Shown: piece by piece, positions 1 through 9,003 of the stretch
Position numbering within the stretch: position 1 is the first letter of the stretch
Layout of the letters: each line of letters opens with the position of its first letter
DNA from: Pseudomonas sp. TNT3
Lineage (GTDB): Bacteria > Pseudomonadota > Gammaproteobacteria > Pseudomonadales > Pseudomonadaceae
Assembly (NCBI RefSeq): GCF_010095445.2
Contig: NZ_WFGV02000012.1
Location: 1 to 64,000, forward strand
Length of the DNA: 64,000 nucleotides
Reading direction: 5' to 3'
Program-made: the position numbers and the translations under genes
Notes under the pieces: model-generated
What the model saw: the letters and a program-made list of their open reading frames with translations, nothing else
Told to the model about the DNA's origin: nothing
The model's database searches: none

Positions 1-621
1 GAAGTCGACGCCAAAGCGCCGGGCGCCCTCGGCGAAGCGCTGCAAGGGTGTGGCGAGGCGGCGGGTGGCGATCAAGGCGACCAGCGCCGTGGAGATCAGC
101 ACCAGCAGGATGACGATCAGGTAACGCGGCGCTTCGTCGAGCCCCCAACTGCGTGAAGGCGCCGAGAACATCAGCCAGGTCGAATCCGACAGCTCGATCA
201 GCAGCGCGTAATGCGCATTGGCCGGGTGCTCGGTCCAGTCAGACGGCTCATAGGCTTCGATGCGTCGATCAGGGGAGTTGAGCAATGGCCGCAAAATGCT
301 CATGCCGATTTCAGAATCCGGGTCTTCCGGCGGCGGCAGATCGAGCTCGCGTCGATCGGGGTGCCAACTGGCGGTGAAGCCCTTTTCGCTGGCGGCTTGC
401 GCCAATTGACTGCGCAACGGTGCCGGGGCGGAATCAATGACCCGGGTGATGGCGGCGGCCTTTTCCAGCAGGCCGATTTCGGTCAGCGGCGGGCGCGCCC
501 AGACGCCGGCCAACTGAATGAACAGCCCGTTGAGCGCCAATGAAATGAGCATGGCCAGGATGATGGTCAAGGCGATCCAGCCCGCCACGGTGTCCCGGCG
601 CAGTCGCCTCAGCCAGTTCAT
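1..621 (-). CDS. Two-component sensor histidine kinase, N-terminal part (cut by window edge)
   Basis: The reading frame starts at ATG 621 and runs open to base 1, giving 207 residues. Visible parts are a first membrane helix (about residues 11-33), a periplasmic sensing segment of about 110 residues, a second membrane helix (about 147-166), and the beginning of what should be a HAMP linker. The catalytic HisKA and ATPase domains lie outside the window. The start codon overlaps the stop of the upstream response regulator as ATGA, so the two are translationally coupled. Kinase identity is inferred from this architecture and from the regulator partner. The signal sensed cannot be told from the sequence. 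Confidence 0.8.
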   Translation of the reverse strand, partial: MNWLRRLRRDTVAGWIALTIILAMLISLALNGLFIQLAGVWARPPLTEIGLLEKAAAITRVIDSAPAPLRSQLAQAASEKGFTASWHPDRRELDLPPPEDPDSEIGMSILRPLLNSPDRRIEAYEPSDWTEHPANAHYALLIELSDSTWLMFSAPSRSWGLDEAPRYLIVILLVLISTALVALIATRRLATPLQRFAEGARRFGVDF

Positions 622-1328
622 CGCCGCGTCACGCTGGGGGTGAACAGGTAACCGCCATTGCGCACGGTGCGAATCATCGCCGGGCGCTTGGTATCCGACT
701 CGAGTTTGCGCCGCAGTCGGCTGACCTGCACGTCGATGCTGCGGTCGAACGCGTCATGACAATGCCCCCGCGCGAGGTCGAGCAATTGTTCGCGGGTGAG
801 GATGCGTTGCGGGTGTTCGATGAAGACCAGCAACAGGTCGAACTCGCCCGCCGACAGCGGGATCATCACGTTGTCCGGGGAACGTAATTCACGGCGCGTG
901 ACGTCGAGGTGCCAGTCGGCGAAGTCGATCAGCGGCCTTGCGCGCTCCTGAATCACTGGACGGCGTTCGTCCACCCGACGCAGCACCGCACGCACCCGGG
1001 CCAGCAATTCACGGGCGTCGAACGGCTTGGTCAGGTAATCGTCGGCGCCCAGCTCCAGGCCGACCACCCGGTCGCTGAGCTCGCCCATGGCGGTCAGCAT
1101 GATCACGGGACTCGTGTGGCGAATGCGCAGTTGCTGGCACAGGATCAGCCCGCTGTCGCCGGGCAACATAACGTCAAGAATGATCAGGTCCGGCGGCTGT
1201 CGCTCGATGGCGGCCCACAACGACGCGCCGTCGGTGGCGACCTGGACGCTGTAGCCGTGCTGCACGAAGAATTTTTTCAGCAGATCGAGGACTTCGAGGT
1301 CGTCGTCGACAATTAAAAGGCTGTTCAC
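618..1328 (-). CDS. OmpR-family DNA-binding response regulator
   Basis: 236 residues with a receiver domain (acidic pocket D8-D10, phosphorylated D52 in LDVML, T79, K101 in TKPF) followed by a winged-helix DNA-binding domain (about 130-230), the OmpR/PhoB layout. The start is GTG at 1328. It is the first gene of an operon with the sensor kinase downstream, sharing ATGA. It should activate or repress genes in response to that kinase. The targets are unknown, although the neighbour mlaA is transcribed divergently. Confidence 0.9.
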   Translation of the reverse strand: MNSLLIVDDDLEVLDLLKKFFVQHGYSVQVATDGASLWAAIERQPPDLIILDVMLPGDSGLILCQQLRIRHTSPVIMLTAMGELSDRVVGLELGADDYLTKPFDARELLARVRAVLRRVDERRPVIQERARPLIDFADWHLDVTRRELRSPDNVMIPLSAGEFDLLLVFIEHPQRILTREQLLDLARGHCHDAFDRSIDVQVSRLRRKLESDTKRPAMIRTVRNGGYLFTPSVTRR

Positions 1329-1494
1329 CGAAGGTCACTTAAGGGCCGAATAGAACCGCCATCTAAAACCATTCACGGCAGCGCGTCATTTATTTCAATC
1401 CTGCAATAAAGCGTCAACGGCGCAATAAACCGGACATCTTTGCGCAAGGCTCGGGGGCCAGCATCGCAGCGAATTCCTCACGAGACTTGCGTTC

Positions 1495-2286
1495 ATGTTG
1501 CCTTTGAGATGTACCCCCTGGCTGGTCCGCACTACCTCGATTGCCATGCTCACCGCCGGGCTGGCGGGTTGCAGCAGCCAGCCATCACCCCCCGCTGATG
1601 TCGGTTGCGCCGACACTGCCTACACCGTTTACGACCCGGCGGAGCCGTTCAATCGCGGGGTCTTCGCGTTCAACCGGGTGGTGGACGATTATGCGTTGGC
1701 GCCGGTCGCTCGCGGCTACCGCTACATGCCGGATTTTTTCCAGACGGGTGTGCATAACTTTGTGGCGAACTTTGGCGAGCCCAAGGTCTTCATCAACGAC
1801 CTGTTGCAAGGCAATCCGATGCGTTCGGTCAATACCCTGGGGCGTTTCGCGTTGAACACCACCGTCGGTGTAGTCGGGCTGATCGATGTTTCCGGCAAAG
1901 TCGGCATTGCGCGGCACAAAGCGGACTTTGGCCAGACCTTTGGCGTGTGGGGCATCGCCAACGGGCCGATCGTCGAACTGCCTTTGCTCGGCACCTCCAA
2001 CAGCCGCGACGCGGCCGGACGTGTGTTGAGCTTTGTGGTCGATCCGTTCGGCAGCAACAGCGACACTGTTGAGACACTGTCCACCGTCAACCTAGTCGGC
2101 GGCACCATCGATGGACGCGCAGAAGCCTTGCCGCTGACCGACAGCCTGCAAAAACTGCCGGACTACTACAGCGCGCTGCGTAACGTGGTCGCCGAGCATC
2201 GCGCCGATTTCGTCGTCGATGGCCAACGAGGTTCCCCGGACAAAACCACCTCCCAGTGCACAGGAGCGCCCGCCGATGGCTTCTGA
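1495..2286 (+). CDS. mlaA: MlaA/VacJ-family phospholipid-removal lipoprotein
   Basis: 263 residues. A lipoprotein signal peptide ends in the lipobox LAGC, with Cys26 as the lipidated residue. The conserved MlaA core follows: YDPAEPFNRGVFAFN, an NDLLQGN helix, RFALNTTVGVVGLID and DFGQTFGVWG. MlaA is an outer-membrane lipoprotein that removes misplaced phospholipids from the outer leaflet and hands them to MlaC and the inner-membrane Mla transporter. The rest of the mla system is not in this window, which is common in Pseudomonas. The last codons overlap the start of the next small gene. Confidence 0.93.
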   Translation: MLPLRCTPWLVRTTSIAMLTAGLAGCSSQPSPPADVGCADTAYTVYDPAEPFNRGVFAFNRVVDDYALAPVARGYRYMPDFFQTGVHNFVANFGEPKVFINDLLQGNPMRSVNTLGRFALNTTVGVVGLIDVSGKVGIARHKADFGQTFGVWGIANGPIVELPLLGTSNSRDAAGRVLSFVVDPFGSNSDTVETLSTVNLVGGTIDGRAEALPLTDSLQKLPDYYSALRNVVAEHRADFVVDGQRGSPDKTTSQCTGAPADGF

Positions 2287-2530
2287 AAGCGTGGTGCTGC
2301 AACAGCGGGTGACGCGGCAGGACCCGTCCACCCTGCACTGTCGGGAAATCACCCTGCGCCTGTCAGACGACTGTCGACACCTGGTGCTCAGCCGCTACAC
2401 CGAGCATTACGGCCCGGCGCTGGTGCGCTGGATTGAACGCAGTCATACAGTGTCGGTGAGTGATTTGTTTCGCTGGTTAGTGGCGAATGGCGAAGTAGAC
2501 GTGGTGAAAGCGGACAATTCGCCACGATGA
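2276..2530 (+). CDS. Small conserved-looking hypothetical protein after mlaA
   Basis: 84 residues when started at ATG 2276, which has an AGGAG ribosome site about ten bases upstream. The frame is open further upstream, but that stretch lies inside mlaA. The start overlaps the mlaA end by eleven bases, suggesting translational coupling. The protein has no signal peptide or membrane segment and is mixed-charge. I do not recognise the family. An mlaA-linked accessory role is only an inference from the overlap. Confidence 0.6.
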   Translation: MASESVVLQQRVTRQDPSTLHCREITLRLSDDCRHLVLSRYTEHYGPALVRWIERSHTVSVSDLFRWLVANGEVDVVKADNSPR

Positions 2531-2608
2531 CGGTTGCCGTGCAGGTGTTTGCAATTCATTGACATCACCTGCGCTATTATCCTGCGCCTCTGTGTACGAC
2601 GAATCCGG

Positions 2609-4546
2609 ATGTCCATGTCTTTGCCCCTGCTCGACGCTGATCAATTACTGCCACCGGTTCTGGCCGGACCGCTGTTGCGGCGGCTGGAGCCTGCGCGGCT
2701 GGTGCTGTGGCTCGTAGGAACCCGGGCGTTGGGGCTGACGTTGCGTCTGCAGGATGTCGGCGATATTCGCCTCGACGCCGGACAATGCACAATCATTCCT
2801 GTCGGTCGTCATGCCTTCGTTCATTTGATCGATGTGCCGCTGGACACCGCCCTGCCCTGGGACACGTTGATCGAGTACGACCTGCTGATCGACGACGCCG
2901 CCACCGGGATCGCCGAGTGGGCACCGCATCTGCTGTATGGCGACGCACGCTGTCCGAATTTCGTGCTGCGTTCGCGGATCGATCAGTTGCTGCATGGCTC
3001 TTGTCGCAAACCCCATCACCCCGCCACCGACGGCTTGCTCTGCGTCGATCAATTGCTGGCATCAACCCATGAAGCCACGGAACGCCCGGCCCTGTTGATG
3101 ATGAGCGGCGACCAGGTGTACGCCGACGACGTCGCCGGGCCCATGTTGCGCGCCATCCATGCACTGATCGAGCGGCTGGGGTTGTTTGGCGAGCACCTTG
3201 AAGGAGCGGTGGTCAGCGACAGCGCCAAGCTCTATGAGCACTCGGCCAGTTATTACCACCGTGCGGATTTGTTACCGGCGCTTGAGAGCAACGAGACGTT
3301 GCGCGAGCGATTTTTCGGCGGTGCGCGCAAGCCGATTTTCACCAGCAGCAGTGCCGACAACCACCTGGTGACCTTCGCCGAAGTCATGGCGATGTACCTG
3401 CTGGTGTGGTCGCCGACACCCTGGACGCTGATCGCACCCACACCACCGCAACTCAACCCCGAACGACAGAAACGTTATGCGCTGGAACAGACGCGCATCG
3501 ACGGTTTCAAGGCCGGTCTTGGCGGTGTCGCGCGGGCGTTCGCGCACTTGCCTTGCCTGATGATTTTCGACGATCACGACATTACCGATGACTGGAATCT
3601 TTCTGCGCAATGGGAGGAAACGGCCTACGGCCATCCGTTCTCCAAACGCATCATCGGTAACGCGCTGATTGCTTACATGCTGTGCCAGGGCTGGGGCAAC
3701 AATCCCGATGCGTTCGCCACGCTGCTGGAAAAGACCGATGGCTTCAGTACGACCGGCCACGACGGCTATCTCGACAGCCCGGTGCAGGATGCTTTGATCG
3801 ATGAGTTGCTGAAGTTTCAGCACTGGCACTACGTACTGCCGACGAATCCTGCGCTGGTGGTCATCGACACCCGCACCCGACGCTGGCGCAGCGAGATGAA
3901 CCTCAAGCAACCCTCGGGCCTGCTGGACTGGGAAGCCCTCAGCGAATTGCAGCAGGAACTGCTGGACCATCCCTCGGCGATCATCGTTTCGCCCGCGCCC
4001 ATCTTCGGCGTCAAGTTGATCGAAACCGTGCAGAAAGTCTTCAGCTGGTGCGGGTATCCGCTGTTGGTGGATGCGGAAAACTGGATGGCCCATCGCGGCG
4101 CCGCTCAGGTGATCCTGAACATTTTCCGCCACTCGCGCACGCCAGGTAACTACGTGGTGCTGTCGGGGGATGTGCATTATTCCTTCGTCTACGAAGTCTT
4201 CATCCGCCACCGCAAGGCCGGCCCACGTATCTGGCAGATCACCAGCAGTGGCATCAAGAATGAATTTCCGCCGACGCTGCTGGAGTGGTTCGACCGTCTT
4301 AACCGCTGGCTCTATTCCCCGCGCTCGCCGCTGAACTGGCTGACCAAGCGCCGGCGCATGCGCATTGTTCCGCATGTGCCGGAGCATGCCGAAGCGGGTG
4401 AGCGGTTGTGGAACTCGGCGGGGATCGGCCAGGTGTTTTTTAATGAAAAGGGCCAGCCGCAGGGCATCTATCAGCACAACTCAAACGGTCTGCCGAAGAC
4501 CCGGATGGTTGCGCCGGTGGACGAACAGGCCGAGTCGCCTCTTTAG
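2609..4546 (+). CDS. PhoD-like alkaline phosphatase/phosphodiesterase family protein
   Basis: About 645 residues from ATG 2609 (ATG 2615 is an equally possible start). Metal-binding motifs of the PhoD family are visible in order: SGDQVYADD, FDDHDITDDWN and LSGDVHYSF. These ligands bind Fe/Ca in PhoD enzymes, which cleave phosphate monoesters or diesters. Unlike classical PhoD, the N terminus has no twin-arginine or Sec signal, so this copy is probably cytoplasmic and may act on an intracellular phosphoester. It stands alone between the mlaA pair and a VOC gene. Confidence 0.8.
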   Translation: MSMSLPLLDADQLLPPVLAGPLLRRLEPARLVLWLVGTRALGLTLRLQDVGDIRLDAGQCTIIPVGRHAFVHLIDVPLDTALPWDTLIEYDLLIDDAATGIAEWAPHLLYGDARCPNFVLRSRIDQLLHGSCRKPHHPATDGLLCVDQLLASTHEATERPALLMMSGDQVYADDVAGPMLRAIHALIERLGLFGEHLEGAVVSDSAKLYEHSASYYHRADLLPALESNETLRERFFGGARKPIFTSSSADNHLVTFAEVMAMYLLVWSPTPWTLIAPTPPQLNPERQKRYALEQTRIDGFKAGLGGVARAFAHLPCLMIFDDHDITDDWNLSAQWEETAYGHPFSKRIIGNALIAYMLCQGWGNNPDAFATLLEKTDGFSTTGHDGYLDSPVQDALIDELLKFQHWHYVLPTNPALVVIDTRTRRWRSEMNLKQPSGLLDWEALSELQQELLDHPSAIIVSPAPIFGVKLIETVQKVFSWCGYPLLVDAENWMAHRGAAQVILNIFRHSRTPGNYVVLSGDVHYSFVYEVFIRHRKAGPRIWQITSSGIKNEFPPTLLEWFDRLNRWLYSPRSPLNWLTKRRRMRIVPHVPEHAEAGERLWNSAGIGQVFFNEKGQPQGIYQHNSNGLPKTRMVAPVDEQAESPL

Positions 4547-4564
4547 TTTCAAACAAGGATACGT

Positions 4565-4987
4565 ATGTTCGCACGGAGCAAGTTGGTACCTGAACTGATG
4601 GTGACCGACATCAGAAAAAGCCTGCATTTCTGGACGTCTTTGATCGGTATTCCGATCGCCTACGAACGCCCGGAAGTCGGGTTTGCCTACCTGGATCTCA
4701 ACGGTGTGCAACTCATGCTGGAGCAGTACGATCCCGCTGAAGGGCAATGGCTTAGCGGTACGCTGCAGACGCCGTTTGGGCGCGGTATTAACTTTCAGAT
4801 CACCGTTGATTCAGTTAAACCGATTCTTCATCGACTGGCCGAAGTGGAATGGCCGTTGTTCCGCGCCTGTGCCGACACCTGGTATCGCGCCGACAGGGTG
4901 GAAGTCGGCCAACGCGAGTTCCTGGTGCAAGACCCGGATGGCTATCTGGTACGGTTAGTGGAAAGCCTTGGGGAGCGCCCTTGTTAG
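4565..4987 (+). CDS. VOC-superfamily protein (glyoxalase/bleomycin-resistance type)
   Basis: 140 residues, the size of a single-module vicinal-oxygen-chelate protein. It begins KLVPELMVTDIRKSLHFW and carries paired beta-alpha-beta repeats typical of bleomycin-binding proteins and small glyoxalases, ending in the common QDPDGYLVRLVE strand. It could bind a drug or catalyse a metal-dependent isomerisation or dioxygenation; the sequence does not say which. It begins 18 bases after the PhoD-like gene, so the two may be co-transcribed. Confidence 0.8.
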   Translation: MFARSKLVPELMVTDIRKSLHFWTSLIGIPIAYERPEVGFAYLDLNGVQLMLEQYDPAEGQWLSGTLQTPFGRGINFQITVDSVKPILHRLAEVEWPLFRACADTWYRADRVEVGQREFLVQDPDGYLVRLVESLGERPC

Positions 4988-5106
4988 ATGGCGTAATTAT
5001 CGGAACGGGCCTACATCGGTTACGGAAACGTCTCGACGGCCACTCGGCGATACTTCAGTCCCTGCATAACACCACCGTTATGTAACGACCATTCAGAGGT
5101 ATTACC

Positions 5107-5355
5107 TTGCAAACCATCAACTACACAAGCGCTCGGGCGCACCTGGCCAAAACCATGGATCGAGTGAGTGAAGACCGCGCCCCGCTGTTGATCACTCGCC
5201 AAAAAGGTGAGCCGGTGGTGATGATGTCCCTGGCGGAGTACAACGCATTGGAAGAGACCGCGTATCTGCTGCGCTCTCCCGCCAACGCCGAGCGTCTGAT
5301 CAAATCAATCGCGAATTCACGCGCGGAGAAAACCAGAACCAGGCAACTCATTTAA
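5107..5355 (+). CDS. yefM: YefM-type antitoxin (Phd/YefM family), orphan
   Basis: 82 residues starting at TTG 5107 (TTG CAA ACC ATC AAC), with a GAGGT ribosome site upstream. It matches the YefM fold: N-terminal ARAHLAKTMDRVSEDRAPLLITRQKGEPVVMMSLAEYNALEET, then a C-terminal toxin-binding tail. YefM represses its own operon and neutralises the YoeB endoribonuclease. Here the downstream toxin gene is broken (5361-5441), so this antitoxin is orphaned. It may still act as a repressor or neutralise a YoeB made elsewhere in the genome. Confidence 0.88.
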   Translation: MQTINYTSARAHLAKTMDRVSEDRAPLLITRQKGEPVVMMSLAEYNALEETAYLLRSPANAERLIKSIANSRAEKTRTRQLI

Positions 5356-5360
5356 GAAGG

Positions 5361-5441
5361 AATATTGAGTTCACACCTGAAGGTTGGGACGACTATCTGT
5401 GGTTCCAGCAAAATAACGTGATGTGCCGATATCACTACTGA
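5361..5441 (+). pseudogene. yoeB: Remnant of yoeB toxin gene
   Basis: Directly after the yefM stop, one frame reads NIEFTPEGWDDYLWFQQNN, which matches the start of YoeB endoribonucleases. It then loses similarity and stops at 5439-5441 after about 27 codons; intact YoeB is about 84 residues. The codon where the initiating ATG should be reads AGG. Both the start and the catalytic C-terminal three quarters are missing, so no active toxin can be made. Confidence 0.8.
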
Positions 5442-5444
5442 AAT

Positions 5445-6626
5445 TCAACCTTGGGCTGACAACACCGCCCGACACACCCCTCTGACAATCATCTCCACCT
5501 CCCGCTCATCAATCGTCAGCGGCGGCAGCAGGCGTATGGTCTTGCCCCGTGTCACGTTGATCAGCAAGCCGTGATCCCGAGCGGCGATCAGGGTCAGGTC
5601 GCGGATCGGCTGCTTGAGTTCGATACCGATCATCAAGCCTTGTCCGCGAATCGCCAGGACGTTCGGGTCGTCCGCCAACTCGATGCGCAGTCTGGCGATT
5701 AACCATTCGCCCTGCACCTTGGCGTTTTCCAACAGGCCTTGCTCCTCGATGATCTCCAGCACCGTGCACCCGACACGGCAGGCCAACGGATTGCCACCGA
5801 AAGTGCTGCCGTGACTGCCCGGCGTGAACAGGTCGGCAGCTTTACCCCGTGCCAGGCAGGCACCAATGGGGATGCCGTTACCAAGCCCCTTGGCCAGGGA
5901 CATCACGTCCGGCACAATGCCTTCATGCTGGAACGCAAACCACTGCCCGGTACGGCCGATCCCGGTCTGAATCTCGTCGAGCATCAACAGCCATGCGCGC
6001 CGGTCGCAGAGTTCACGCACGGCTTTCAGATAGCCAGGGGGGGCCAGTTGCACGCCGCTTTCGCCCTGGATCGGTTCCATCAGAACCGCCACGATGCGCG
6101 AACCGTACCGTTGCTGCACCTTATCCAGCGCGTTGAGGTCACCGAACGGCACTTTGACGAAATCACCCGGCAGCTCGCTGAATCCAAGGCGCACGGCCGG
6201 GCCATCGCTGGCGGATAAGGTTCCGAGGGTTCGACCGTGGAACGCGTTTTCCATGACCACCACCATCGGCTGTTCGATACCTTTGCGCCAGCCGTGCAAC
6301 CGCGCCAGCTTCAATGCGGTTTCGTTGGCTTCGGCGCCGGAGTTGTTGAAGAACGCCCGTTCCATCCCCGCCAACCGGGTCAGTTTTTGCGCCAGCCGCT
6401 GCTGCCAGTCGATGCTGTACAGATTGGAGGTGTGCAGCAGCAGGCCTGCCTGCTCGCTGATCGCCGAGACGATTTTCGGATGAGAGTGGCCGACGTTGGT
6501 CACCGCCACGCCGGCCACCGCATCGAGGTACTCGCGGCCCGCCTGATCCCACAGGCGTGTACCCAAGCCTTTGCAAAAGCTCAAGGCCAGTGGTTGGTAA
6601 GTGGTCATCAGGCAGGCGGCGGTCAT
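5445..6626 (-). CDS. argD: Class III aminotransferase, acetylornithine-aminotransferase type
   Basis: 393 residues from ATG 6626, chosen because a GGAG site lies nine bases upstream. An alternative ATG at 6644 would add six residues. The PLP fold type I layout is clear: [15 protein letters not shown], the FHGRTLG loop, [19 protein letters not shown] and the PLP lysine in [13 protein letters not shown]. ArgD-type enzymes exchange the amino group of N-acetylornithine or related omega-amino acids with 2-oxoglutarate. Pseudomonas carries several paralogues, so the substrate here may be another omega-amine. It is divergent from a LysR gene that probably controls it. Confidence 0.82.
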   Translation of the reverse strand: MTAACLMTTYQPLALSFCKGLGTRLWDQAGREYLDAVAGVAVTNVGHSHPKIVSAISEQAGLLLHTSNLYSIDWQQRLAQKLTRLAGMERAFFNNSGAEANETALKLARLHGWRKGIEQPMVVVMENAFHGRTLGTLSASDGPAVRLGFSELPGDFVKVPFGDLNALDKVQQRYGSRIVAVLMEPIQGESGVQLAPPGYLKAVRELCDRRAWLLMLDEIQTGIGRTGQWFAFQHEGIVPDVMSLAKGLGNGIPIGACLARGKAADLFTPGSHGSTFGGNPLACRVGCTVLEIIEEQGLLENAKVQGEWLIARLRIELADDPNVLAIRGQGLMIGIELKQPIRDLTLIAARDHGLLINVTRGKTIRLLPPLTIDEREVEMIVRGVCRAVLSAQG

Positions 6627-6728
6627 GGCATCAAGCTCCATCAATGGTCGGTGTATTTGCAGTATCGTTAGCCACCTGAATTGGATAAACGCTGCAATAC
6701 TTCAATCATTTTAAAGCTGGGCTTGATA

Positions 6729-7634
6729 ATGGATTTGTTCCAGGCAATGACCGTTTACGTGCGCGTCGTGGAATCCGGCAGCATGACCGCCGCCGCATTC
6801 CAGTGCGAAATGTCCACCACCATGGTGGGAAATCACCTACGCGCCCTTGAGAAACGACTGGGCGTGCGCCTGCTCAATCGCACGACCCGACGCCAGCGAC
6901 TGACCGAGTTCGGCACGGCCTACTATCAGCGTTGCCTCGAAGTATTGGGCCTGGTGGCCGATTCCGAGCGTCTGGCCGAACAAAGCCAGGACACGCCCGT
7001 GGGCACGTTGCGCATCACGGCTCCGCTGACCTTTGGCACTGAAAAGCTCGCACCGGCGCTGAGCGAATTTGCCCTGCGTTACCCACAAGTCAAACTCGAC
7101 GTGATGCTCTCCAACGGGCGACCCGAGCTGCTCGAAAACAACCTCGACGTGGCATTTCGCCTGGGTGCCATCGAGTCGTCAAACGTGATCGCGCGTCCGC
7201 TGATCGACTACACCCTGACGATGTGCGCCTCCCCCGACTACCTGGCCCGCCGAGGCGTGCCGAAAACCCCTGAAGACCTCCAGCACCACGACTGCCTGTC
7301 CTTTGCCTATCCCGCCGGGGATGACTGGCATTCCGTGTCTAAAAACTGGCGCCTGAGCGGGCCGGAAGGTGAAGTCATGGTGGCCGTCAGTGGCACCCTG
7401 CTGATCAATAGCTCGGCAGGTTTGCACCAAGCGGCTCGCACCGGCATGGGCATCGTGATGCTGCCGGATGCGCTGGTAGAACAAGACCTGCTCGACGGCA
7501 AACTGGTCGCGCTGATGCCCGCCTACCAACTGCCGAGCCGCCCAATGAGCCTGATCTATGTTCAGGATCGCTACCGCCTTCCCAAGCTGCGCCACTTTGT
7601 CGAATTCGCGATGCAGGTATGGGGCAAGCAGTAG
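6729..7634 (+). CDS. LysR-family transcriptional regulator
   Basis: 301 residues from ATG 6729. An N-terminal winged helix-turn-helix (about residues 1-60) is followed by the two-lobed effector-binding domain with GTLRITAPLTFG at the linker and MCASPDYLARRGVP. Sequence style is that of the large CrgA/PA-type LysR subgroup. It is divergent from the ArgD-type aminotransferase with 102 bases between start codons, the usual arrangement for a LysR regulator and its target. The inducer is unknown. Confidence 0.9.
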   Translation: MDLFQAMTVYVRVVESGSMTAAAFQCEMSTTMVGNHLRALEKRLGVRLLNRTTRRQRLTEFGTAYYQRCLEVLGLVADSERLAEQSQDTPVGTLRITAPLTFGTEKLAPALSEFALRYPQVKLDVMLSNGRPELLENNLDVAFRLGAIESSNVIARPLIDYTLTMCASPDYLARRGVPKTPEDLQHHDCLSFAYPAGDDWHSVSKNWRLSGPEGEVMVAVSGTLLINSSAGLHQAARTGMGIVMLPDALVEQDLLDGKLVALMPAYQLPSRPMSLIYVQDRYRLPKLRHFVEFAMQVWGKQ

Positions 7635-7749
7635 GCAGGTCAGCCTTGCAATGAATGGGTCTTGCTGAAGCCTGAATCGACAGGGGTAACATCCATGTTG
7701 AATACTGGAAAGTGTGAGCAACACCCAATGTAACCGCCAAGGACAGCCA

Positions 7750-8241
7750 ATGACTTCACCTACCTTCTATCGTCGAGCGACCTCGCAAGACCTACTCGCC
7801 ATCTGTGAACTGGGCCAACAACTCAACAGCCTTCACCATGAGCACCGGCCGGATATTTACGCGCCATCAACGGGCGACTTCGCCCGCGACGGCGACTTCT
7901 GGCGACCGAGCATCGAGGGGGAAAATCATGCCGTCTTCCTCGCCGAACAATCAGGTGTAGCCATCGGGTTCATCACCGTACAAGTCACCGAGTCAAAAGG
8001 ACCGTTAATGCAACCGCAACGGGTGGGCAGAATCGGTTCGGTCTGTGTTGACCAACGAGGCAGGGGCCAGGGCATTGGTCGAGCATTGATGCAGCAAGCT
8101 CAAACATGGGCCCTCGAACAGGGCGCTGCGGATCTGCGTTTGACCGTCTGGGGATTCAACGACCCCGCCCGGCGCCTGTACGAAGCGTTGGGGTATGAAA
8201 TGCGAGCGTTTGAGATGGGCAAACGCCTGAACGACCGGTAA
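7750..8241 (+). CDS. GNAT-family N-acetyltransferase
   Basis: 163 residues from ATG 7750, preceded by an AAGGA site. The acetyl-CoA loop is visible as VCVDQRGRGQGIGRALM (motif A, Q/RxxGxG/A), followed by the FNDPARRLYEALGYE motif B. It transfers an acetyl group to an amine of an unidentified small molecule or protein. It converges with msrA only eight bases away, so there is no room for a separate terminator. Confidence 0.88.
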   Translation: MTSPTFYRRATSQDLLAICELGQQLNSLHHEHRPDIYAPSTGDFARDGDFWRPSIEGENHAVFLAEQSGVAIGFITVQVTESKGPLMQPQRVGRIGSVCVDQRGRGQGIGRALMQQAQTWALEQGAADLRLTVWGFNDPARRLYEALGYEMRAFEMGKRLNDR

Positions 8242-8249
8242 CAAACGCT

Positions 8250-8954
8250 TTACGACCCGCCCTTCACCAACACCGGCTTATCCTGATACCGCTCCGGATA
8301 GAGCTGCTTCAACTGCGCCACCTTCGGCAGATCATTGATCACGATGTAGGGATAGGAGGGGTGCTCGGTCAGGAAGTCCTGGTGCTCCTCCTCCGCCGGG
8401 TAGAAACCGTTGTAGCTCTCCAGCTTGGTCACTATCGGTTTGCTGAAGGAATGCGCAGCGTCCAGCTGGGCGATATAGGCCTGCGCCACCCGTTGCTGCT
8501 CGCTGCTTTGGGTAAAGATCGCCGACCGGTACTGCGTACCGCTGTCAGGTCCCTGACGATTGAGTTCGGTGGGGTTATGGGCCACCGAGAAGTAGATCTG
8601 CAACAAAGTGCCGTAGCTTACCTGTGACGGATCGAAGGTCACCTCCACCGATTCCGCATGACCTGTATCGCCTGCGCTGACCCGCTCATACTGCGCGGTA
8701 TTGGCGGCACCGCCTGCGTAACCGGAGACCGCTTTTTTCACGCCTTTGACGTGCTGGAACACGCCCTGAACGCCCCAGAAACAGCCACCGGCGAATACTA
8801 CGGTCTCGCTGTGAGCCTGGGTGGTTTCGTCGAGCGCGGGTGGGGGGATGATCACCGCGTCTTCGGCCCCGAAAGAGAATGCCGAGCATTGGCCGATGAC
8901 ACTGGCAGCCGCCAGGCCGAGCAGTGTGCGACGCCAGGTAAAGGTAGCTTTCAT
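8250..8954 (-). CDS. msrA: Exported peptide methionine-(S)-sulfoxide reductase
   Basis: 234 residues from ATG 8954, with an AGGAG site upstream. A signal peptide (about residues 1-30, with an RR pair at 8-9 before the hydrophobic run) precedes the MsrA domain. The catalytic cysteine is C58 in GGCFWG; typical MsrA motifs GVKKAVSGYAGG, VEVTFDPSQVSYGTLLQIYF and EEHQDFL follow. It repairs the S form of oxidised methionine. The signal peptide places it in the periplasm, and it follows msrB by 49 bases in the same direction, forming a two-gene repair operon. Confidence 0.92.
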   Translation of the reverse strand: MKATFTWRRTLLGLAAASVIGQCSAFSFGAEDAVIIPPPALDETTQAHSETVVFAGGCFWGVQGVFQHVKGVKKAVSGYAGGAANTAQYERVSAGDTGHAESVEVTFDPSQVSYGTLLQIYFSVAHNPTELNRQGPDSGTQYRSAIFTQSSEQQRVAQAYIAQLDAAHSFSKPIVTKLESYNGFYPAEEEHQDFLTEHPSYPYIVINDLPKVAQLKQLYPERYQDKPVLVKGGS

Positions 8955-9003
8955 GGGACTGACTCCTGAATAAGAGAACGGCACATCAACTACACGCAAT
9001 CGC

